A stretch of DNA of 64,000 bases. Origin: Closterium sp. NIES-65 (taxonomy: Eukaryota; Streptophyta; Zygnematophyceae; Desmidiales; Closteriaceae). Numbering within the stretch: position 1 is the first letter of the stretch; the number at the start of each line of letters is the position of its first letter. The notes below the pieces were generated by a model. It was not told where the DNA came from, made no database searches, and worked only from the letters and a program-made list of their open reading frames with translations. Below are positions 56,101 through 64,000 of the stretch, piece after piece. The DNA lies in the NCBI GenBank assembly GCA_948144175.1, contig CANXME010002091.1, forward strand, positions 248,001-312,000, written 5' to 3'. Made by a program: the position numbers and the translations under genes.

Positions 56101-56486
56101 TCAAGATGCTTCTCCCGCGCGGTATAGTCACCATCGCTAGTCTCATTTTTCTCCCGCGCGATACGATAGTCGCCTTCAACGTGCCCCATCCCATGCGCGC
56201 AAGCCTCGTTGTGCGCGCGCCGACGAATGAACGACGCGGATGAAATGCTCTCCGCTATGACCTCCGCGGCACCGGCGGCGGCGGTGGCGGCGGTAGAGGC
56301 GGAGGGGGAGGTGACGGTGGGGGAGGAGAGGAGGGAGGAGGGGTCAAGGGGCGAGTCGGGAACTGCGCTCAGGAATTGTAGCCTGAACGCGCTGCGGCGA
56401 GAGATCCTCGTGTCTTTCTCCTTGTGTTCGCCTCCGCCGCCACTGCCGCTGCTGTTACTGAAGCAGACTGAAGCGGCTGCTGCCAT
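53106..56486 (-). CDS. DGAT2/MGAT-family acyltransferase
   Basis: Eight exons in phase give 467 residues: 55909-56486, 55471-55570, 55049-55223, 54458-54585, 54021-54100, 53741-53813, 53339-53454, 53106-53259 (TAG). A long Ser/Ala-rich N terminus of about 160 residues precedes hydrophobic segments (MSAWHAAIVFVYHMLPYTPL, GAVAVVVLLLFLRLIPLYY). Then come YLFTAHPHGRMFYSSSM with the HPHG acyltransferase motif, ELFGAANSTFFEVPVIRSML, VGIVVGGIREVCLGTNPHT, RRGFARIAVEEKVGVVPMYC and VGKPLFARDGESVDEFHARY. The family makes triacylglycerol or related esters from acyl-CoA at the ER or plastid-associated membranes; the substrate cannot be told. The start at 56486 is the first ATG in frame. The N terminus is longer than in typical DGAT2 and could include a targeting signal. 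Duplicated exon-4 pieces flank the real exon. Confidence 0.85.
54279..54405 (-). repeat. Duplicate of the 3' part of DGAT2-like exon 4 and its flank
   Basis: Reads AGAIPASRGSIIAKPSHTET, matching AGAIPASRGSIIAKLRHGDH of the real exon. It lies about 130 bp downstream, together with matching intron sequence (GCAGGGTGACTACAC). Confidence 0.8.
54659..54733 (-). repeat. Duplicate of the 5' part of DGAT2-like exon 4
   Basis: Reads ELFGAANSTFFEVPVTRSML, upstream of the real exon 54458-54585. Confidence 0.8.
54954..55050. repeat. 42-bp repeat at the DGAT2-like exon 3 donor
   Basis: Two full units and part of a third containing CAGACCTACATGGGGCCAAA. Each repeats the donor hexamer GTAGGT on the minus strand. 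Confidence 0.85.
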
Positions 56487-57301
56487 TTCGGCCTCAACCA
56501 CTCGTCGCGCTGATCGTTCGTCGCAAGACTTGCTCGTCGCTCTAGTCGCTCGCCGCACTACTCCGCTCGTCACACTAGTCGCTCGCACAACCTCTTGAAA
56601 GTCCCCGTATCTGGTGCACTACCTCTGGCTATCACCCAACCTGATATCACTGGACCTTTCGCGTGCCCAAGAAATAAGCGAACGCCGTCGAACGCATCTG
56701 GCCGCGGGATGGCTACTATTCTCGTCTTGAACGCACCCAACCTACTGTCTTCACACATCGCGCAGGGCAAAGAAACGAGTCCAATGCAGGAAGAGAGAGG
56801 GAGGGCAGTTCATCGCTTGCTCGTACCAGCAGCAGCAACGATTGGAGGCTCTGGCGGCGAAAGAAGCCCGCGCCGCTCCAAGGAAGCAAATCAACGCCGT
56901 GGATGCCTGCGACACCACTACCTGTGGCGAAAGGAGTCGTTCGAATTTCAACAGCGCAGACATTGTGCTGGCGCGTCACGTGATAGTGTGCGGTGTGGTT
57001 GCGCACATGCCTGGGCTGGATGTTGTGAGCTTGCATGGCGATGGTGCGAAACACGTCAGCACACGGCTGGCAGGTGCCGCTGGGAGCAATTTAGCGAAAT
57101 GAAATCCGCTAGTCTTCGCGCAGCAGGGATACACGGACAATTGTTACGTTTTCCTCATGCACATACCGTATTAACAAAACTGACGATGTTTTGGTCCTGG
57201 TTCTTCTAGGGTTGTCAATGAGGGAGAACCATAATGAATTTCCATAACATGGAAAAAATCAGACAATGCAGTAATGCTATTCATTAACAGTACAATAAGA
57301 C
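56487..57301. other. Spacer and upstream region of the DGAT2-like gene
   Basis: No conserved protein. Open frames on both strands look non-coding. CGCTCGTC words at 56500-56590 and poly-purine runs occur. Confidence 0.4.
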
Positions 57302-60300
57302 CTACTGAGCAACTGACACCTTCCGCTTCACCTTGCGCTTTGTCGTGCGAGCTGCACCTCCTGTCCCTTGCACCTTCTCCGCCCCCTCTGCACCCGCCTC
57401 TGCTCCACTCTCCGCCCCTCCTGCAGCCGCAGCCTTGGTCACTCTCCTAGCAGAGCTCTTTTTCTTGGGCTGTGCTTCGTCTGTTTTCTTGCCGAAGGGC
57501 AGTGATTGCAGGAACGAGTTTGTCTTGGAGCCGGCACCGGACGAGCGGGACGGGCGGCGGTATGCCTGCTGCTCTGCCTTGGCCTGTTGCTGCGCCTCGC
57601 CATCCATCCCCAACCACATTAGACGAGATGGCTCGCCCAATAGAACGTTGCCACACCTGCAGGTGATTACAATACACACCGCAAGAGAAAGATCCCGTGA
57701 GTCAAGTCAAAGCATGGCAACACCCAACAACCTACAGCCCCATGAACAGCCTCACAGCCCCATGAACAGCCTCACAGCCCCATGAACAGCCTCACAGCCC
57801 CATGAACAGCCTCACAGCCCTACATGTAGCCCCCAGCAGCCCTGTGTGTAGCCCCCCCACAGCCCTGCAAGTAATGCCAGTACGACATGCGACCTGAGAA
57901 GCCCACCCACCTGAGCGCGGTGGTGCCGAGAACGGCAACGACAAGTGTTTCAATTCAAGTGCTGCTGCAGCACACGGTCCGGTCCATACAGCAGCTGGTA
58001 ACGCAGGTTGTGTGACAGCCAGCCCTGTTTCTAGCCCCCCACCCTGTGTGCAGCCCCACAACCCCATGCGCGTGCAACCCCCCAGCACCCGCACATGCTC
58101 AACCCCCCAACAGGCCCACCTGAGGGCAGTGGTGCCGAGAACAGCAATGGGGATGTGGTTGAAGTGCTGCTGCAGCATGCGGTCAAGCCCGTACAGCAGC
58201 TGGTAGCGCAGGTTGCCTGACAGCAAGCCCTGTGTCTACACCAACCCCCTCAACAGCCCTGCCTTGAGTGCATCCCCACAGGCCCAAATGCAGCCCCCTA
58301 ACAGCCCCATGTGCGATCTGAGTGCGTCCTGCAAGGCTCACCTGAGGGCGGTGGTGCCGAGGACAGCAACGGGGATGTGGTTGAAGTGCTGCTGCAACAC
58401 GCGGTCAAGCCCGTACAGCAGCTGGTAGCGCAGGTTGCCTGACAGCCCTGTGTGCGCCCCGTACGCCGCTGCACTCGTGCTGGCTGACGGCACCACCACT
58501 GACGGCCGGTACCCCTCCTTGCTGCACAGGGGAGAAAGGGGAAAGGGGGAGACGAAGGGAAAGGTGCAGAGGGAAATGGGGGAAATGCGAGAGGAGGCTA
58601 TGAGGGTGTGTAAGTGGGAGGAGTTGAGGTTGAAAAGTGGAGTCCGAGTGGAGGGTGGCTCAGATGGTCGAGGAACTTCGAGGTCGCAGAAGCAATGGGA
58701 CAAACGGGACTGCAGGACCAGCAGGCAGCAACTGAGGATTGCGCACACAACGAGCAAGGAGAGGCAAGCACGGACCATGCTTACCCCTTAGAGACGGCTG
58801 AGTAAATAGCGTTGGAGGCAAGTCCCCCCAGAGCCCCGACCGTGGATCCCACGAGGCTGAGCTTCGCAGCATTAAAGAAGAAGCTGCCGGCGCGGGCGGG
58901 CAGGTTGAACTCGCGCAGCGGGTAGCTCTTGTCGAACATGTGGTTGGGCAGCTTCTGTAGCGCCATCTGCCACTCCGACGTGGCCGTGGAGCCGTAGGAG
59001 CGCGTGGGGGACAGCGACCACACCACCGCCGCGTTGCAGAGAGAGAGCGTCAGCACGTTTGTCAACGCCAGACCCCACTCGTCCTTCAGTCTGGGCGAGG
59101 GGGAACGGGGAATGGGGGAGGCGAAAGGGGGCGGAAACGGGGGAACGTGATGAATGAACTAGCGCAGGGGGTAGCTCTTGTCGAACATGTGGTTGGGCAG
59201 CTTCTGCAGCGCCATCTGCCACTCTGACGTGGCCGTGCTGCCGTAGGAGCGCGTGGGGGACAGCGACCACACCGCCGCCGCGTTGCAGAGAGAGAGCGTC
59301 AGCACGTTCGTAAGGGCCAGCCCCCACTCGTCCTTCAGTCTGCGGAAGGGAGAATAGGGTGAAGGAGAAGAGGGGAGGGAGGGCGTCAGGGGGACGGTTG
59401 CAGGGGACTTCAATCCAGATTCTGATGGGAATCCGGGGGATGAGTGTGGCTGGAGAGAGCATGGGCTGGCCCCATTGTGGAAAGAAAAATCTGAATCTTG
59501 ACAACGACCATCGAATTGACAAACGGAAGAGATTCTCAGAATGCATAAGACTAGACCTTTAGCTTGGCCTGAACAGATTCCTTCACTCGAAAACCCTGCA
59601 GATCCCTACTCTTTGGTCGAGTTCCGTGGTGCAAGGCGCTCACCTGTCGCCGCGTTGCTTGACCTCCCACCAGGCCGACGTGCCAACGGTGACCGCCTGC
59701 TCCAGCAGCAGCTTGTAGATGAACGCCGGATCCGCCATCATGCTGCCAGGGGGGGAGAGGGGGGGTGGAGGGAATGGGGGAGGACACGGGAGGGAGGACA
59801 GGGAATGGAATGGTAAGGACGGACGGACTCGATAGGAAAGATAGGCAGGACGGTCTGGTGCAGCAGCAGCTGGTGTATGCATGCCGGACCCCAACCACCC
59901 ATCTATTTCCCGCAACCTCCCACTTCCGGTTCGCCCTGACCCACCCCTCTCTCTGCTTTCCAACAGAACCATTCCTTCTTTTCTTCCAGTCAGCATGGAT
60001 CGCAAACGAAACCACTCACCGCGAACCAGAGGCGTGCTACGTCAACGGGGACGGAGCGGAAGCAGATCGGCGCAAGGATGTGGGGAATCTGACGGCATGA
60101 GATAGGATCAAGACCGGACACGGAACTCACCGGCCGACGAACGCGCGCGAGACCTCGGCGGGCGTGGCGCGGGAGACGATGCGCGCGATGGTGGGGCGCG
60201 CGTCGATCGACATGAATCGCGCCACCTGCGCCGAGCTCACCAGACCCTGATGGGGGCGGATGCGGGGGAAATAGAGACAAGCGGGGACTTTAGCGTCCAG

Positions 60301-61970
60301 AAACACGAACCACGGAATCTTGTGGTCATTGCAAGCAAATACAGAGGCACTAGATTGTAAACTGGATACGTGTCAAGAATGATTGGTGGAAAAGCAACGG
60401 GAGTGGCCGGGATGGGGGTGGAATCTGAAAAGCGGGGATATGAAACCATGATCCGGAGCGAATTCAGTACTTGATTTCACTTCTCAGCCAAACTCACCGC
60501 TCCCGATCCTTCCACTCGCAGCCCGCGCAAACCCCTTTCCCAAGTCCCCGCCCGCTTCAACACGCGTTCACCGCGGCCAGTTACTGTAAAGGGCGGCTGA
60601 ATTTCTTACCATTTCAACCGCTCGTCTAATGCCGGAAGGAAGGTCCGCCATGGTTCGGAACCACTCCTGCAGCACTGCCTCCACCGACGCCCTGTCGAAC
60701 ACCTGCCGTGTGATACGGGTCACACACGCAGAGCAGGCATAGTGGGCAGGCAGGACAGAACAGACAGCCAAGGAAACAACGAAATGAGATGAGACATGGT
60801 TACACGTGGATACGGGCTAATAGCTTCGCCAAGGTTCGAAGCAACAGACGACCTGCCGAAGCCCGAACGACAAGCATAGCTCAGGCAAGCAGACAGAGGA
60901 GACAGAATTGGTAGGCTGCTTAGAGGTTGGGAACAACCGGGGGTAATGGCGGCAAAGCAATGTCAGCGGAGACACGCTGCTAACTAACCTCGGAGATGAT
61001 CGCTCGACGGATGAAACCGTCGTCATCGCCGTCGTCGCCGTCGTCCTCGCCGAAGTAGTCGTCATCGTCGCCACCGTCGTCACCGCCGTCGCCTCCGCCG
61101 TGCGTTCCGCCCTTACCGACGTTACCGCCTCCACCGCCCAGGTCAATCTGATCGCGTACCACAGACACGCACAACACCACACACACAGACATCACAACAC
61201 ACGCAAGTCAGCTGGAAGTCACACAAACAGACTCGAAACCCTTGATAGGTACGAAAAGAGCGAGACACAGCTACGGAAAGAACAATTTACCAAATTCAGA
61301 AGTTCCAAGGTACACCTGAGGGGTGGACTTCGCGGCAAAGAACGATAGGTCAAGCTGCGGTTCCAGTCGATTGTCCAGCTGTCTTATGCGACTCAAAGCA
61401 GCCTACCAATTCCTGCAATCCCACGGTGTACCTGCGGGGTGGTCTTGGTGACCGAGAACGAAAGGTCGACCGGTGCTCTGAGTCAACTCAAAACGGCCTA
61501 CCAATTCCTGCAACTCCAAGGCGTACCTGCGGGGTGGTCTTGGTGGCCGAGAAAGACAGGTCGAGCTTCGACTTCTCAAGCGTGGCTCCACCGCCGCCGA
61601 AAGCACCGTAGCCCTTCTTCATCATCGGTACCATCATCCGCCCAGACGGCACCGGCGGAAAGTCGTCCGAGGACCCCTGCTGCCCCTGATCCTGCTCGCC
61701 CGCCAACCCGGGCCCGCCCGCTACCACTCTAAGGCCCCGCTTCTCCGCGGGGAACGCGCTGGGGACGCATAGGGAGCCTGATGATGCGGAGGTGGCAGAG
61801 AGTTTGGCGTTCGGGAAGGAATCGCAGCCGGAGAGGAATTTGACGGAGGATAGTTGCGAGGGGACGCATGGCTCGTGGGAGAGCAGGCCGGTGGTGCGCT
61901 GGGCGATGGGCTTGCTCAGCGACGCGTGCGCGTGCGTGTGGAGGAGACCTACTGACGTTGTGGTGGCCAT
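57302..61970 (-). CDS. RETICULATA-related (DUF3411) plastid envelope protein
   Basis: Eight exons in phase give 583 residues: 61527-61970, 60989-61147, 60610-60702, 60131-60246, 59644-59742, 58785-59090, 58342-58521, 57302-57656 (TAG). The N terminus MATTTSVGLLHTHAHASLSK is Ser/Thr/Ala-rich like a chloroplast transit peptide. Then come a Gly/Asp-rich stretch (GGDGGDDGGDDDDYFGEDDG), VARFMSIDARPTIARIVSRA, MMADPAFIYKLLLEQAVTVG, hydrophobic NVLTLSLCNAAVVWSLSP, FNLPARAGSFFFNAAKLSLV, LRYQLLYGLDRVLQQHFNHI and GEPSRLMWLGMD, ending in a Lys/Arg/Ala-rich tail. RETICULATA family members are inner-envelope proteins affecting leaf mesophyll and plastid metabolism in plants. Copies of exons 1, 6 and 7 lie in the introns. 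A TTG codon lies in frame upstream of the chosen ATG. Confidence 0.87.
57898..58030 (-). repeat. Decayed third copy of exon 7 of the RETICULATA-related gene
   Basis: Resembles LRYQLLYGLDR with changes and an indel (GGTAACGCAGGTTGTGTGACA), followed by a donor-like GTGGGTG. Confidence 0.75.
58117..58225 (-). repeat. Second copy of exon 7 of the RETICULATA-related gene
   Basis: Reads LSGNLRYQLLYGLDRMLQQH then FNHIPIAVLGTTAL, with a GTGGGC donor-like site. It differs from the real exon by Val to Met and Val to Ile. Confidence 0.85.
59160..59339 (-). repeat. Duplicate of the 5' part of exon 6 of the RETICULATA-related gene
   Basis: LKDEWGLALTNVLTLSLCNA through DKSYPLR, with a good acceptor (CTTCCGCAG) but a TAG immediately after and no donor. 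It lies upstream of the real exon 58785-59090. Confidence 0.85.
61316..61480 (-). repeat. Two downstream copies of the exon 1 end and donor, RETICULATA-related gene
   Basis: Real exon end DLSFSATKTTPQ|GTACGC at 61527. Copies read LSFSVTKTTPQ|GTACAC (donor after 61432) and LSFFAAKSTPQ|GTGTAC (donor after 61316). The spacing is about 95 and 116 bp. Confidence 0.8.
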
Positions 61971-63095
61971 CGCGGGCTGATTCACCAAGCACCAGTTTTC
62001 CTAGCGTTAAGCTCGTAACGATATGCGAGAACAAGGAACTTGAACTGGCTGACTTATCGAACAGATACTAAGCCGAGTTCAGAGGTGGTTGAGGTGTGAG
62101 ACACGTGAAGCTTGCTTGCCCTAACTGGACTTCAGCAGGTTGAAGCGAAGGGAAATGAGGAATGAGGAGAGGGGTGGTAAAAAGGAGAGCAGCTTTCTTG
62201 TTCTGCTTCAAACACACTTCACCCCTCAGCCTTCGGAGCTTCACTTCCAGAGGATAAGGAGCGTTTCTTTCGTTTTCTGTGCGGTGCAGTCGTGTTGGTT
62301 TCTTCTGTGCACGATAATTGGTAGGGATTCCTGAGAAAGAATGGACACGAACACGACAGCTTGTGGTGGATGGGTTCCCCTCGGTTTGGTAAAGGCAAGG
62401 GAAAAGGGAAAATGCTGGGACAGAAGAAGTTGTATTGTCGGGCAGAAGAGTAGATGTAGATTCTGTGAGGACACGATTGGCGGTGTGGGTTCAGGAGGTG
62501 GCCTATTTCAATTGATCTGCTAATTTTTCTAGGGCTTTCTATAAGCTACCCGAAGCAGCTTTCGGTGGAAAATATGTTGGGTTGCACCATCCACTTTCTG
62601 TGGTGTCGGCGACGCCTGCCCCCACTTCTGGGATTGCCGCACTGGCTTGCACAGGCAAAAAGGTGCCACGTTGGAACAGCGTGCAGACGTGGAGATTGCA
62701 GGATGAACCTTCGTTATTGACGGTTGTGTTGTAGAAACTATAAAAATGTGGATCAGCGTTGTAACAGACGTCGTATCAGCTTAAAATATTAAACCTCTGG
62801 GAAAACACATGTACAGTTTTCATAACTCTGAATGGTTACGGAAAATTATGGCAATAAATTATCTTATTCAAAACATGTTTTAAAATAATTTGACCATCAG
62901 CTTTGGTGCTGACAGAGCTGTTGGGGTGCCGCAAAAATGCCTTACGCGTCAATCAAATCCTGGAATCAGTCATTCTTGCACCAGCTTACCGTACCCTAAA
63001 CACTTTGCCGTAAAATCAGTAAGTGTTAAAGGGTGCGCAATACCGATGCTCCCAATGGAAAGAGGACACTTGCAGCAACGGGCAACTTTTGGCAG
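61971..63095. other. Upstream region of the RETICULATA-related gene; no gene recognised
   Basis: The promoter of the minus-strand gene should lie in the first few hundred bases. The rest is AT-richer than the genes and shows no conserved protein. Confidence 0.4.
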
Positions 63096-63722
63096 TGTTG
63101 GGTTCATAAGTTTTTTTTTTTAACCAGGCTTGCCAGCGCGAAAGTGCTGGCTGGCGAAAACCAGGATTTCGTGCGGACACTTTCCATCCGCAGTAACAGC
63201 TCGCCAGGGTTCTGGGTTTTGGGTGGCAGATATGCAACGTCGCTTTAACACCAGGGAAGTATATCCCTGGAAAATAGCTCTCAGGGTGAATTCTCAGGAG
63301 ATTTGCTAGCTCAGGGTGTACTCTCAACAGAAGACTAGCTGTACTTTCATCAGCCCAAGTAGGAGCAAAGTTTTCATCAGTGTAAGGAAATTCCCTTTTC
63401 CTTACTTCGCATCCCTGCTCAACGCGTACATCACTGTAGCACCTCAGTCAGCACCGTTACCACTCGCGATCATCGCACCGATAATCATCCCGCCATTTTC
63501 GCACATCGCATCCCGACCTCACGGCTCGGCTGGTAACCCGCGCTCCGGGCCTACGCTTCGACACTTTCCCAAACCTCAGTCCCAGGCTCGTCGCGCGACT
63601 ACCACAGACCATTACCGTTACCACTGTAGTTTCGCTATATATTCTTCGCTCATGCCTTCGCTCATTAAACTCTTGCTTCGATAGTGCAATTCTCGTTCGT
63701 TCCCTCAATTGCACTCGTAACA
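63096..63722 (+). repeat. Putative 5' LTR of a further retrotransposon
   Basis: The end is set by TAACA just before a Met-tRNA-type site at 63723. The start TGTTGGG at 63096 is a guess from the inverted TGTT...AACA ends. TATATATT at 63636-63643 is a TATA-box candidate. The partner LTR is outside the window. Confidence 0.4.
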
Positions 63723-63738
63723 CTTGGTATTCAGAGCC
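63723..63738 (+). other. Putative primer-binding site
   Basis: CTTGGTATTCAGAGCC resembles TTGGTATCAGAGCC with one extra T. Confidence 0.5.
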
Positions 63739-63905
63739 TACGATCCCATCTCGGACCGCATCCACACCTTCGCTTCCCCACTATCTCAATTTTTCGGGGG
63801 GGGTAGACGTCTCTCAGCGATACAGCGCCGCCGCTCGTAGTGCTCTTACGCAAGCACGCACGGCCACGACCGAGGCTCTCGCTGAGCTTGCACGACACCC
63901 CCGCC

Positions 63906-64000
63906 ATGGCCGATTTCACGCTCGCCACATTGACGCAAGAGCAACTCGATCGTCTCGTGCGTCAACTGGAGGACTCGGCGCTCGAAATCGCGACTCTCAC
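63906..64000 (+). CDS. Start of a retrotransposon gag, cut by window edge
   Basis: ATG at 63906 opens MADFTLATLTQEQLDRLVRQ and stays open to the edge. Its position about 180 bases after the primer-binding site suggests gag. Too short to tell Copia from Gypsy. Confidence 0.4.
   Translation, partial: MADFTLATLTQEQLDRLVRQLEDSALEIATL

Noticed and set aside
56595..57209. A 204-codon plus-strand frame between the DGAT2-like and RETICULATA-related genes.
   Set aside because: No recognisable domain, unusual composition, and competing frames on the other strand.

Overview
The window looks like nuclear DNA of a photosynthetic streptophyte, probably a GC-rich charophyte green alga. Genes have many GT-AG introns. 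One gene encodes a RETICULATA-type plastid envelope protein with a transit-like N terminus, and another encodes a plant-type AP2 transcription factor. The GC-rich Copia elements resemble, from memory, those of zygnematophycean algae such as Closterium. That assignment is an inference, not something the sequence proves.

Layout. 1-6 kb: minisatellites of 32, 46, 27 and 35 bp around a decayed, minus-strand GLG1-type cysteine-rich gene. 6-13.3 kb: a minus-strand Copia element (element 1) with 123-bp LTRs and the target duplication TCTAC. 13.8-18.2 kb: a plus-strand tandem-RRM gene of UBA2 type. Its second intron holds about 63 copies of a 28-bp unit, and its RRM2 exon is interrupted by a 375-bp TRIM element with the target duplication GATCC. 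18.2-24 kb: repeats, including a hAT-like MITE and about 1.9 kb of a 13-bp satellite. 24.0-37.5 kb: a minus-strand Copia element (element 3, 436-bp LTRs, target duplication AAAAT). Its 3' LTR is split by a complete plus-strand Copia element (element 2, 135-bp LTRs, target duplication CCTAA). 37.6-62 kb: a gene-rich block with an unrecognised seven-exon gene, an AP2 factor, TMEM33/Pom33, eIF3d (15 exons, 561 codons), a DGAT2-like acyltransferase (8 exons, 467 codons) and a RETICULATA-related protein (8 exons, 583 codons). 63-64 kb: the left end of another LTR element leaving the window.

The host genes are unrelated housekeeping and lipid genes and do not form a pathway. Three things stand out. 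First, the TRIM carries a tRNA-like Pol III promoter (A box, B box, foldable anticodon and T arms) that is completed only across its 5' LTR/primer-binding-site junction, and it could be spliced out as an intron in frame. Second, at least four neighbouring genes carry tandem partial exon duplications with their splice sites beside complete, in-frame exon sets. Third, two very young Copia elements have polyproteins interrupted only by point stop codons, of which the comparable ones are mostly CAG to TAG.
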